From Unio delphinus (taxonomy: Eukaryota; Mollusca; Bivalvia; Unionida; Unionidae): a stretch of DNA of 64,000 bases. Shown piece by piece: positions 1 to 10,077 of the stretch (its first letter is position 1; the number at the start of each line of letters is the position of its first letter). The stretch covers positions 6,353,001 to 6,417,000 of the forward strand of contig JAQISU010000097.1 of assembly GCA_029339505.1 (NCBI GenBank), written 5' to 3'. Under the pieces are notes generated by a model, which made no database searches, was not told the DNA's origin, and saw only the letters and a list, made by a program, of their open reading frames with translations. A program made the translations under genes and the position numbers.

Positions 1-1216
1 TCGTGCACTGCTTTCGATACGGTCGAATCAATGAAACAGCATTTGAGCGTTTTTGGAATAACAATGGAGAGGGATTTGGTGGGATCTACTCTGGACGGCG
101 CTGCAGTAAATAAGAAATGCATTAGCCACATCGATGTCATCGGACAGTTCTGCTTGAACCATGGTCTGTGCCTTGGTGTATGTGACACATTGTACAAGAA
201 GAAGAGTACTGAGATGGACGATTTAAATCTGATAGTGACGATATTGATGAAATGGAGAATTTTGAAGCAGGTACGGACTTGGAAGTGATCAGAGATGATA
301 CATTAGAAGGAGACGTCGATTACCACGATGTGCTCAAGAAATCATGCGAGCTTGTCAAATTCATAAAAAAATCAACTATTCGAAATAATATCTTTCAATC
401 CAAAGTAAAAGCTGAGTTTGGATGCAAGACTGAACTACATCTTGACGTGAAGACACTCTGGAACTTCATCCCAACAATGTTAGAGTTACTAGTAAAAGCA
501 GAAGTCGCCATCCGCGAGACACTAACCGAATTCAAGGCGCTAGAAATGATTGAGACATTGAATTTTGACGCTCTCAAAACTCTTCTGAAGGCAATGGAAT
601 CTGTGAAACTTGCTGCTGATAATCTAAGTCGAGATGACACGAAGTTGATGAGTGCTGACACAATTTTAGAATTCATGTTCAACAATCTTTCTATCCTGAA
701 TAATGACATTAGTACCAACTCATGGAAAATGTGAAGTGTCACGTTGAAGAGCATCTGAACAAGGATGTCATGAACCTCTTGCGCAGTCTCAAAGATCCAT
801 CTGTAGCCCCGTCGAAAACCACGCTAAATTTCGCCGGAAATCTAGCGTCTCGTCTATTTGGAGACAACAATGTAGAAGATGTCGTCGAACAGTCGTCAAA
901 TGATGCTGAAAGTGTGAACTTGTCTCTTCAAGATGAATTAAATTTGTTGCTTCAAAAAGATGGATCATCAATTGCAGTCGGAGGGCAAGATAGTTTCAAA
1001 TGGCTCAAGTCCGAATTCGCGCTCTTCAGGAACTCTGGCCAACGCACTGAAAATCTCCAGAAATTGTACAACGCAATTCTATCCATTAAACCAACATCAA
1101 CGGACGTTGAAAGAGTTTTCTCGGTCTGTAAGAATTTCTGTACAAAAATAAAATCGCGTCTCTCAGACAAGTCGCTTAATGCACTTGTATTCTTGAAATA
1201 TTATTATAAGAAGTAA
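1..1216 (+). pseudogene. hAT-family transposase, C-terminal half, frameshifted
   Basis: The remains of a cut-and-paste hAT transposase run off the left edge of the window. Three consecutive open segments in different frames carry it: 1-288 (open from base 1, so the start lies outside), about 230-734, and 722-1216, ending in TAA. The first segment has the hAT motifs STLDGAAV and CLNHGLCLGVCD. The second has LVKFIKKS followed by an LDVKTLWN motif like the LD.(R/K)T.WNS region of hAT/ZBED proteins. The last ends in the hAT C-terminal dimerisation region, with SIKPTSTDVERVFSVCKNF and KIKSRLSDKSLNALVFLKYY. At least two frameshifts (near 230 and near 725) mean no intact enzyme is encoded. Family membership is strong; the subfamily is unknown. 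It could be an old copy or could contain unannotated sequencing indels. Confidence 0.9.
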
Positions 1217-1450
1217 AAATATATTGATTTAGAACTTATCACGAAAGGTATATAATTAAACGATGTTCATCACAATATTAAGCTATTGACTGTAAAATTA
1301 GTGCAAAGGTTAAAAACCCCCCAGTAAAAACAGCTGTTAACAGCTGCTTTTTGAAAATTGAAAACAGTAATCAGCTGTTTTTCAAAAATGACTTTTTCAG
1401 AAACGTTAGCGATGATGCAAGAGAAAGTGTATTTGAAATGTTATTTGTTA
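1217..1450. other. 3' flank of the hAT remnant with CAGCTG inverted repeats
   Basis: AT-rich non-coding DNA follows the transposase stop. It holds three CAGCTG motifs within about 50 bp. Two of them form the 16-bp perfect palindrome CAGCTGTTAACAGCTG at 1331-1346. AAAAACAGCTG at 1326-1336 is the inverse of CAGCTGTTTTT at 1372-1382. Such subterminal repeats are expected near hAT ends, but I cannot identify the terminal inverted repeat because the other end lies outside the window. Confidence 0.5.
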
Positions 1451-1819
1451 CGTACTGAATGTATTTCATATTGAACGTCTTTCGTATTGAACATCTTTAG
1501 TATTGAACGTATTTCGTATTGAACGTATTTCGTATTGAACGTTTTTCGTATTGAATGTCTTTCGTATTGAACATCTTTCGTATTGAATGTCTTTCGTACT
1601 GAACGTCTTTCGTATTGAATGTCTTTCGTATTGAACGTCTTTCGTATTAAACATCTTTGGTACTGAACGTCTTTGGTATTGAACATCTTTGGCATTGAAC
1701 GTATTTCGTATTGAACGTATTTCGTATTGAACGTCTTTGGTATTGAACGTCTTTCGTATTGAACGTCTTTGGTATTGAATGTCTTTCGTATTGAACGTCT
1801 TTCGTATTGAATGTCTTTT
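1451..1819. repeat. 16-bp minisatellite, about 23 copies
   Basis: The unit is close to TATTGAACGTCTTTCG, with scattered substitutions (GAATG for GAACG, ATTTC for CTTTC, TACTG for TATTG). Sixteen is not a multiple of three, so the minus-strand open frames found here have a 48-bp protein period and are by-products. The array starts about 235 bp after the hAT transposase stop. Confidence 0.93.
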
Positions 1820-2224
1820 AATATATTACCAGTACTTCAGACTAAAACATGGTTCATGTTTCACTAATAAACCCTGCTTCAAGTTTCTACAACTTTAAAT
1901 TTAAACTTTCGTCTTAAACAACATATTCAAAAATGCTATCGTATTGGAAGATATACATATACTAGTTTTCAATTATGTGGCAATGTCATACCGTCATACC
2001 GTCATATGCCGTTATGCAAAGGAAACGTATAACAACCGAAGCATCCGAACTTATTTCAAATTCATTTCATATCATATCTAAATGCCAAGATTCCAAAAAT
2101 TCCATATTTATCATTATTATGATAATGAAGCTAGATTATTTTTTCCACAATTTCTTGTAATAAAGACCATATGATAAATGTTGACAGTACTTTGAAAGGG
2201 TTTAGCATAATTTAAAGTGTGTTT
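1820..2224. other. AT-rich sequence, nothing recognised
   Basis: There is no gene, RNA or repeat that I can support. A short ATACCGTCAT motif is repeated around 1988-2006. Confidence 0.5.
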
Positions 2225-2234
2225 ATATATATAG

Positions 2235-2304
<70 letters not shown>
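2225..2304. repeat. (AT)n microsatellite
   Basis: About 80 bp of alternating A and T that is self-complementary and could extrude as a hairpin. Open frames through it on the minus strand (Tyr-Ile runs) are artefacts. Confidence 0.97.
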
Positions 2305-2308
<4 letters not shown>

Positions 2309-2635
2309 TCTGAAAGCGTTCAAAAAACTGTCAACGTCTCAGGGATTTATACTGTAATATAACATCAATAATTCTGACATTTTGATAGTTACAAATTATC
2401 TAAGAAATCTTGCTTTTGGTATTGTTGCGGGTTTAACGTCATTTTTCAGTACACGATAGGCTGGCTATACATAGGAGACAGTTGAACTTGTGTAGGAAGA
2501 ACCCATGATAAGCATCAGAATTATTGACCCAAGGGAAAAGTACTACTGGGACTATAAACTTTACTTTAAAATGTTTTACAAAGGAAAGTCTTATAGACAA
2601 AAACGTATATTGCTACGACTTACATATATTATGTT
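2305..2635. other. Unique AT-rich sequence
   Basis: I see no supported feature between the AT microsatellite and the SINE target duplication. Confidence 0.5.
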
Positions 2636-2993
2636 AAGTCAGTGAATCTGTGTGTTTGTCTGTGTATGTGCAATTTGGAGTTTGAACGTAGCTTTAACAA
2701 GTTTTCAGTCATATCGCTACAATGTCTGTAGTGTGACAGTTTATAGTGATGTCTAGCACTGATACATCATGCCATAGACATGGAGCATGATGTCCCACCA
2801 AGTCACATTATCCTGACACCACGCCGACCAGTCCTAACACTAACCTCTTAATGCTGAGCGCCAAGCGAGGCAGCTGTAAGTACCATTAATGTATGTCTTT
2901 GGTATGACTCGGCCGGGGATCGAACCAACGACTTCCCGCGTTCCGAGGCGGACGCTCTAACTACTAGGCCACTGGAGACGTAAAGTCAGTGAA
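2636..2993 (-). mobile_element. tRNA-derived SINE (copy 1) with 11-bp target duplication
   Basis: A full-length SINE on the minus strand. The tRNA-like head holds a box A-like TGGCCTAGTAG (complement of 2961-2971) and a perfect box B, GGTTCGATCCC (complement of 2916-2926). These are internal RNA polymerase III promoter elements. The body is shared with copies near 6.0 kb and 45.5 kb. The 3' tail (low coordinates) is CA-rich. The element is bracketed by the perfect direct repeat AAGTCAGTGAA at 2636-2646 and 2983-2993, the expected target site duplication of LINE-mediated retroposition. It is mobilised in trans and encodes no protein. This is the best preserved of the three copies. Confidence 0.9.
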
Positions 2994-3083
2994 ACGATCA
3001 TAATGGAAAATATAGAAGGCCACCTGCCTCACTTTAACAGAAACCTGAAATTAAAAACTTTAATATAAGTTGCTGGTAGCCGC

Positions 3084-3084
<1 letters not shown>

Positions 3085-3131
<47 letters not shown>
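3085..3131. repeat. (CA)n microsatellite
   Basis: About 47 bp of uninterrupted AC dinucleotides, about 90 bp beyond the 5' head of SINE copy 1. Confidence 0.97.
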
Positions 3132-3132
<1 letters not shown>

Positions 3133-3159
3133 CTATCTCCTTACGCCAATACAGGTAAA

Positions 3160-3796
3160 CAAAACCTACAAACCCCGTATCCCCATACACGCACATAACC
3201 CCATCACTGTTTAGTTATACGAATACACACTCAAATAACCAAAACCCATGTACGCCATACAAATACACACGCAAATAAACCCAACTCTTTTTACACCCAT
3301 ACCAATACACACACACAAAACTAACCCATCTAGACTCATACAAACAGTCGAAAACAAATAATCCCAAAATTGAAAAGCCATGCAAATTAACACGCAAATA
3401 TCCAAACATTCACACACACACAACCAAATTATTCATACAAATATCGACACATAAATAACCAAATTATTCATACAAATATCGACACATAAATAACCAAATT
3501 ATTCATACAACTATCGACACATAAATAACCAAATTATTCATACAAATATCGACACATAAATCACCAAAACATTCATACAAATATACACATACAAATAGCC
3601 AAACATTCATACAAATATACACATACAAATAGCCAAACTTTCATACAAATATACACACACAAATAACCAAAGCATTCATACAAATATGCACATACAAATA
3701 TACACACACAAAGAACCAAAACATTCACACACACAAAACGTTCATACAAAAATATACACACATAAAGAACCAAAACATTCATACAAATAGACAGGC
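3160..3796. repeat. A/C-rich degenerate tandem repeats with a 35-bp core
   Basis: One strand is strongly purine/cytosine biased. From 3426 to 3565 four nearly identical 35-bp units start with AAATTATTCATACAA and contain ATCGACACATAAATAACC. On the right, more diverged units of similar length continue, with the motif ATTCATACAAATATACACA. The left part (3160-3425) is related but poorly periodic. Minus-strand open frames rich in Cys, Val and Tyr come from this composition and are not genes. Confidence 0.8.
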
Positions 3797-3883
3797 AAAC
3801 GTATTGTAAATGCTTTATGTGCGGACGAAAATAATTACCTAAATTACCTTTCTCTTTCTTTTCCAGAATGCTATTCGCACAAT

Positions 3884-3960
3884 GTATAGATCGAGTATAA
3901 TTGTATCTCGTGCTATTTGGAAAAAGTATAGATCAAGTATAATGGTATCTCGTGACCTTT
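3884..3960. repeat. Tandem duplication with 42-bp period
   Basis: GTATAGATCGAGTATAATTG at 3884 is followed 42 bp later by GTATAGATCAAGTATAATGG at 3926, and both continue with TATCTCGTG. There are two copies only. Confidence 0.8.
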
Positions 3961-4188
3961 CTAGTTTACTTAATACATTATGATATTAGTGTACATGTAC
4001 TTGGATTTGTCATTGTACGCAAAGTACAGAAATACATAAAATTTAACAGGTAAGGAAACAGATGAAACATTTATATATCCAACGCTGCTCCCCCTTCTTC
4101 TTTTATTGATTACATTTGTTTTATCATGAAAGCTAGTTATGTTTCCAGAAATGTGTGTACAGTATATATTTGCAATATATTTTAATAT

Positions 4189-4190
<2 letters not shown>

Positions 4191-4257
<67 letters not shown>

Positions 4258-4264
4258 ATATTTT
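4191..4264. repeat. (AAAT)n microsatellite
   Basis: About 18 uninterrupted TAAA/AAAT tetranucleotides. Confidence 0.96.
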
Positions 4265-4910
4265 CGGACAAATAAAAAAGTTGTAAAGTTCGTTTGGAAA
4301 TCCATGCATAGATGATATGAAGAGATTACTTACCTCTAAATGACAAAAGTCGCAGGTGTCAACACAGAATGCTCCTATGTGAGTATTGAAATCAGTTTAT
4401 ATTGCACGGCATAAATAGGGCGTTTAAATAGTGTACTGTTTGCTATGTAAATATGTCACGTGCTTCTGTAGGGATAAATAATCTATTATGTTAGTTCCTA
4501 GGTTCAGAATGCGGTAAGTCAATTAACGGCCATTCACATTTATGGATGTCTTGGCAGGTACGACACAATAACAATCAAGTAATAAGTGAGGACATACACA
4601 ATAGCTACATAGTAAGTATTGAGATGAGATATTCCTTATTCAAGTAATTCACATGTGACTCAAAAAAGGTGCAACATTTTTATTCGAGATTCATGTTCCT
4701 GTTTTTTCCATTCATGTTATTTGGACTTAACATGAACCGTCTTTATAAAGGCTCCCGCCGCTTATTTTTCGTATCAATTAACACACGAATTACGTATTAC
4801 AGTAAAACATGGTTTTCGTCCGCGTGATCACAAACAAATTAAATATGAAATTAAGTTCAGACTTAAAATAATAAAAATACGATTTTCAATAATCCGCACA
4901 AGGCAAACAG
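4265..4910. other. Unique AT-rich sequence
   Basis: No gene, RNA or repeat that I can support in this stretch. Confidence 0.5.
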
Positions 4911-4961
4911 ATGCTCAAGATAATTTACACGATATATTTACTTAATGTCATCGACATTAAC

Positions 4962-5624
4962 AGTCAGTTTAATGATTTACCCATTCTAATGTTGTTAATT
5001 AGTCAGTTTAATGATTTATCCATTCTAATGTTCTTAATTAGTCAGTTTAATGATTTACCCATTCTAATGTTCTTAATTAGTCAGTTTAATGATTTATCCA
5101 TTCTAATGCTCTTAATTAGTCAGTTTAATAATTTACCCATTCTAATGTTCTTAATTAGTCAGTTTAATGATTTATCCATTCTAATGTTCTTAATTAGTCA
5201 GTTTAATGATTTATCCATTCTAATGTTCTTAATTAGTCAGTTTAATGATTTACCCATTCTAATGTTCTTAATTAGTCAGTTTAATGATTTACCCATTCTA
5301 ATGTTCTTAATTAGTCAGTTTAATGATTTACCCATTCTAATGTTCTTAATTAGTCAGTTTAATGATTTATCCATTCTAATGTTCTTAATTAGTCAGTTTA
5401 ATGATTTATCCATTCTAATGTTCTTAATTAGTCAGTTTAATGATTTATCCATTCTAATGTTCTTAATTAGTCAGTTTAATGATTTATCCATTCCAATGTT
5501 CTTAATTAGTCAGTTTAATGATTTATCCATTCCAATGTTCTTAATTAGTCAGTTTAATGATTTACCCATTCTAATGTTCTTAATTAGTCAGTTTAATGAT
5601 TTATCCATTCTAATGTTCTTAACT
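4962..5624. repeat. 39-bp minisatellite, 17 copies
   Basis: Seventeen exact-length units begin AGTCAGTTTAATGATTTA and end ATGTTCTTAATT. Variation is mostly at single positions (ACCC or ATCC, TTCT or TTCC, GTTG/GCTC/GTTC). The unit is 13 codons, so a 245-codon forward frame (4911-5648) stays open and reads as repeats of SQFNDLPILMFLI. I regard this frame as a by-product of the unit length. It has unrelated flanks, no conserved domain that I recognise, and no splice or promoter context. Copies match closely throughout, so the array is young or homogenised. Confidence 0.93.
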
Positions 5625-5904
5625 GCATTGCCAGCGACTGTACAGTAAAGATATCGTATTATAAAGATATCGTATTTTCTCTACAAATTAAAAGTATACT
5701 GTAGCTATAAATCAGGTCGTACAACAAACTTGTGTTAATATTTTTTTATACAAAAGAAATACTGATGTGTTTTGGAGCATAAATAAAATTGAAATATTTT
5801 AACAGAGCAGAACTACGTCGAAGCGCAGATTGCAGTATTGTTTATACAAATGTCATCTGAACGCTATATGGAATTAACTTGTGAATTATATTGTTTTAAG
5901 TTCG
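5625..5904. other. Unique AT-rich sequence
   Basis: Nothing is recognised apart from a short direct repeat, AAAGATATCGTATT, at about 5647-5676. Confidence 0.5.
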
Positions 5905-5993
5905 GTATGTATGTATGTATGTATGTATGTATGTATGTATGTATGTATGTATGTATGTATGTATGTATAATTTGAATTTTTAACGTATCTTTA
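5905..5993 (-). mobile_element. SINE 3' tail fragment with (ATAC)n tail, left half of a split SINE
   Basis: A GTAT microsatellite (5905-5968) is followed by sequence whose complement reads TAAAGATACGTTAAAAATTC. That matches the 3' end of SINE copy 3 (TAAAGCTACGTTAAAAATCC). It is therefore the tail of a minus-strand SINE with an ATAC-repeat tail. The fragment stops where the plus-strand SINE begins at 5994, and the rest of it appears at 6326. Confidence 0.7.
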
Positions 5994-6287
5994 TGACTTC
6001 TCCGATGGCCTACTTAGGTTGGAGTGTTCGCTTCGGATGCGGGATGTCTCTTTTTCTAACCCCGGTCACCTTATACCAAATATTTATAAAAATGACACTA
6101 AAAGCTGCATCGCTAGGCGCTTATCATTCAGAGGTTAGGACTGGTTGGCGTGGTGTCAGGATAATGTGACTGGATGGGGCATCATGCTACATGTCTGCGG
6201 CATGATGTCCCAGTGCAAGACATCACTATAAACTGCCACACTGCAGACATGACTGAAAAATGTTAAAGCTACTTTTGAAATCAAAAT

Positions 6288-6325
<38 letters not shown>
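5994..6325 (+). mobile_element. tRNA-derived SINE (copy 2) with (CA)n tail, inserted in an older SINE
   Basis: This plus-strand copy has a badly decayed tRNA-like head (TGGCCTACTTAGG as box A, TTTCTAACCCC as remnant box B). The body is well conserved and includes GGTTAGGACTGGTTGGCGTG and the hairpin arms at 6176-6187 and 6200-6211. The tail is a (CA)n run ending near 6325. Flanking repeats TAACGTATCTTTA (5981-5993) and TAACGCAACTTTA (6326-6338) agree at 11 of 13 positions and probably are an aged target duplication inside the host SINE. Confidence 0.8.
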
Positions 6326-6326
<1 letters not shown>

Positions 6327-6365
6327 AACGCAACTTTAAAATATTTTCAGTCATACCCCCACATT
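6326..6365 (-). mobile_element. SINE 3' region fragment, right half of the split SINE
   Basis: CTTTAAAATATTTTCAGTCA corresponds to CTTTAACAAGTTTTCAGTCA in the plus-strand reading of copy 1 (2694-2713), so it is a minus-strand SINE piece. The similarity fades after about 6365, which means the host SINE is truncated towards its head. Confidence 0.65.
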
Positions 6366-6580
6366 ATATGGTGAATGGTCATGTGCGTGTATATGTGTCT
6401 ATTAAAGCTCCGGGACGTAGATCTTTTAAGTTTCCAGGTTGTGATTCACGACAAACCTAAATTCTGTGCTGGACATATGTCTATTTTTGTTTTCATTGTA
6501 CCCTTGAAATGATAATCCAAGATCTAGTCTCCTTCCTCAGGCTCTGTGTTGGACATATGTTTTTTTTCCCATTGCACCAT
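6366..6580. other. Short unique segment with an ~82-bp spaced duplication
   Basis: CTGTGCTGGACATATGTCTA near 6461 recurs as CTGTGTTGGACATATGTTTT near 6543, both followed by a similar T-rich stretch and CATTG(T/C)ACC. The second copy abuts the large satellite. Confidence 0.65.
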
Positions 6581-8530
6581 AAAACTACATACATTACTGC
6601 ATCATATTGTAACACTAAAAACTACATACATTATTATTTCATATTGTAAAACTATAAACTACAAACATTACTATATCATATTGTAAAAATAAAAACTACA
6701 TATCTTACTATATCATATTGTAAAACTATAAACTACATACGTTACTATATCATTTTGTAAAACTAAAAACTACATACATTATTATATCATATTGTAAAAC
6801 TGAAAACTACATACATTACTATATCATATTGTAAAAATAAAAACTACATACATTACTATATCATTTTGTAAAACTAAAAACTACATACATTATTATATCA
6901 TATTGTAACACTAAAAACTACATACATTATTATATCATATTATAAAAATAAAAACTACATACATTACTATATCATTTTGTAAAACTAAAAACTACATACA
7001 TTACTATATCATATTGTAAAACTAAAAACTACAGACATTACTATATCATATGTTATATTACAAACTACATACATTACTATATCATATTGTAACACTAAAA
7101 ACTACATACATTACCATATCATATTGTAACACTAAAAAGTACATATATTACTATATCGTATTGCAAAACTAAAAACTACATACATTACTATATCATATTG
7201 TAACACTAAAAACTACATACATTACCATATCATATTATAAAACTAAAAACTACATACATTACTAAATCATATTGTTAAACTAAAATCTATATACATTATT
7301 ATTTCATATTTTATACTAAAAATACATACATTATTATTTCATATTGTAAAACTGAATACATTACTATATCATATGTTATACAACAAACTACATACATTAC
7401 TATATCATATGTTATACTACAAACTACATACATTACTAAATCATATGTTATACTACAAACTACATACATTACTATATCATATGTTATACTACAAACTACA
7501 CACATTACTATATCATATTGTAACACTAAAAACTACATACATTACCATATCATATTGTAACACTAAAAAGTACATATATTACTATTTCGTATTGTAAAAC
7601 TAAAAACTACATACATTGCTATATCATATTGTAACACTAAAAACTACATACATAACATTATCATATTATAAAACTAAAAACTACATACATTACTAAATCA
7701 TATTGTTAAACTAAAATCTACCTACATTATTATTTCATATTTTATACTAAAAACTACATACATTATTATTTCATATTGTAAAACTGAATACATTACTATA
7801 TCATATGTTATACTACAAACTACATACATTGCTATATCATATGTTATACTACTAACTACATACATTACTAAATCATGTTATACTACAAACTACATACATT
7901 ACTATATCATATGTTATACTACAAACTACACACATTACTACATCATATGTTATACTACAAACTACACACATTACTATATCATATGTTATACTACAAACTA
8001 CACACATTACTATATCATATGTTATAGTACAAACTACACACATTACTATATCATATGTTATACTACAAACTACACACATTACTATATCATATGTTATACT
8101 ACAAACTACATACATTACTATATCATATGTTATACTACAAACTACATACATTACTATATCATATTGTAACACTAAAAACTACATACATTACCATATCATA
8201 TTGTAACACTAAAAAGTACATATATTACTATATCGTATTGTAAAACTAAAAACTACATACATTACGATATCATATTGTAACACTAAAAACTACATACATT
8301 ACCATATCATATTATAAAACTAAAAACTACATACATTACTAAATCATATTATTAAACTAAAATCTACATACATTATTATTTCATATTTTATACTAAAAAC
8401 TACATACATTATTATTTCATATTGTAAAACTGAATACATTACTATATCATATGTTATACTAGAAACTACATACATTACTATATCATATGTTATACTACAA
8501 ACTACATACATTACCATATTATCTTGTAAA
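6581..8530. repeat. 37-bp satellite, left part, with a 36-bp subfamily in a higher-order pattern
   Basis: Each unit contains CATATTGTAAAACTA and AAACTACATACATTACTATAT. From about 7366 a 36-bp variant appears with ATGTTATACTACAAACTAC. A block of about 290 bp, marked by AAGTACATATATTACTAT, occurs three times (marker near 7137, 7568 and 8214), each time followed by a different number of 36-bp variant units. That is a higher-order organisation. The 36-bp units are 12 codons and leave frames open on both strands (for example 7873-8172 minus). I do not regard these as genes. Confidence 0.93.
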
Positions 8531-10077
8531 TTGGCAGTGGCAGATGCTCTATCTGCTCGGGAAATGGACGAACTCGCCCATACACGAGTCTCCTGCTACC
8601 TTGCAGGTTGGCTTTGGTTAGCCAAAGGCTAGGGGAGTAAACAGAAAAGAAAATCCGGAGCGGAGACCTTAAGGCAGTTGGACGATCTAATACATCTCCT
8701 TCTGGCAACTCCTTGGTCTGGAGAAGGATGGGTTCCACCTGACGACGTTTGCCCACGATACGCTGATAATGCTTGCAGCTGGAGTAGACAACATTCCAGC
8801 TGAACTTATCAAGAATGGTGGGGAATCAGTGATAGAGCTACTAACAAAATCTGCAACAAGATCTGGCAGACAGGCGAATGGCCAACACAATGGACCCAGT
8901 CACTGATTATAACACTCCCCAAAAAGGGCAATCTCCAGCTGTGCCAAAATTACAGAAATATCAGTTTGATCAGACATGCTAGTAAGGTGATGCTGAAGAT
9001 CATCTTGAACAGATTGAACCCACAAGCAGAAGAAATGAATAGGCAGGGTTCCGAAGTGGAAGAAGCACAACAGAACAAATATTCAATCTTAGGGTTCTGT
9101 GTGAAAAGTACTCGCAACATCAGCAAGACATCTATCATGTGTTCATAGATTTCAAAAAGGCTTTTGACACAGTGTGGTATGAGGCATTGTGGGCCACAAT
9201 AAAGAAAAACAACATGAGTCAAAAGTTGACCAGTACCATCAAGCAGCTGTACGCCAAGGCTACCAGTGCAGTTATTGCTCAAGATTATGTGGGGGACTGG
9301 TTTAAGACAACAGTTAGAGTACGGCAAGGCTGTCTCCTGTCACCCACGCTTTTCAAAATCTACTTAAAGCGCATCATGAGCGAAACCCTGTAAAACCACT
9401 GTGGGACAGTAAGCATTGGACGGCGTAACATCACCAACCTACGCTTTGCTGACGACATTGATGGGCTGGCAGGAACTGGAAATAGTGGGCCAATTCAAAT
9501 ATCTTGGTTCCATAATCACGGAAGAGGGATCAAGAGCAGACATTTTGTCACGAGCAGCACAAACAACGACAGCTATGTAAAAGCTAAGACCCTTCTGGAG
9601 AGACAAGAACATCTGTCTGAAAACTAAAATCAGACTATTGAGAGCACTAGTCATCTCAATCTTTCTGTATTCATGTGAGGCCTGGACCCTGACAGCAGAA
9701 TTAGAACGAAGAATCCAGGCACTTGAATTGACTTGGACCACATCACAAAGAAAGAAGTGCATAACACCATCAGGCACAAAGTAGGCCATTATGAAGACCA
9801 CCTCACCACTGTCAAAAAGAGAAAGCTGAAATGGTATGGCCATGTTACTAGAGCCAACAGTCTATCCTCAATAGTACTGCATGGTAGTGTCCATGGTGTT
9901 AGAAGGAGAGGTAGACAGAGAAAAAGGTGAACTCGCAACATCACAGAATGGACCAGAAAAAGTTTAGCGGAGACATAGGCATTGGCACATGATCAAGACA
10001 AATGGAGGGAAATGGTCACATGTTCAGCAACACAGTGCCTCAACGATCACACTAGGTCAAGAGACTGGTGATGATTC
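8531..10077 (+). mobile_element. 5'-truncated, internally deleted LINE inserted in the satellite
   Basis: A clearly non-satellite, GC-richer block of about 1.55 kb sits inside the 37-bp array. It contains reverse transcriptase remnants and a C-terminal region typical of RTE-like LINEs, and ends in GGTGATGAT. The left satellite flank ends GTAAA and the right flank resumes TAAAACTA, so the array register continues across the insert with a TAAA overlap (8527-8530 and 10078-10081). That fits a target-primed insertion with a very short duplication. No endonuclease domain is visible. The first 240 bp (8531-8770) are not recognised; they may be linker or an older join. Confidence 0.85.
8771..10000 (+). 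pseudogene. Reverse transcriptase of an RTE-like LINE, dead
   Basis: Order of remains: an AGVDNIPAELIKNGGE motif (from about 8778), then TLPKKGN and QNYRNISLI (8912-8972), then the RT palm motif FIDFKKAFDTVW (9142-9177). A VRQGCLLSPTLF block follows (9319-9354). The catalytic FADD box comes next (about 9446-9457, after a stop at 9391), then FKYLGSIITEEG (about 9496), LYSCEAWTLTAELERRIQAL (about 9667-9726) and KKRKLKWYGHVTRAN with a basic RRRGRQRKR end (to 9927). Frameshifts near 8852 and 9050, in-frame stops, and shortened spacing between FADD and YLG (about 40 bp where relatives have a long connector) show that it is inactive. The WYGH and RRRGRQ tail resembles RTE/BovB-type ORFs. The clade is inferred from memory of that family. 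Confidence 0.85.

Noticed and set aside
2916..2971. tRNA gene on the minus strand
   Set aside because: Box A and box B are present, but the sequence continues into a shared SINE body with a target duplication, and no cloverleaf with a proper acceptor stem is evident. The same applies near 45546-45600.
3841..3868. Splice acceptor-like polypyrimidine tract ending in CAG
   Set aside because: No open exon follows and no partner donor can be argued for.
4911..5648. 245-codon open frame with 13-residue repeats
   Set aside because: The 39-bp unit is a multiple of three, so openness is automatic. No signal, domain or gene context is present.
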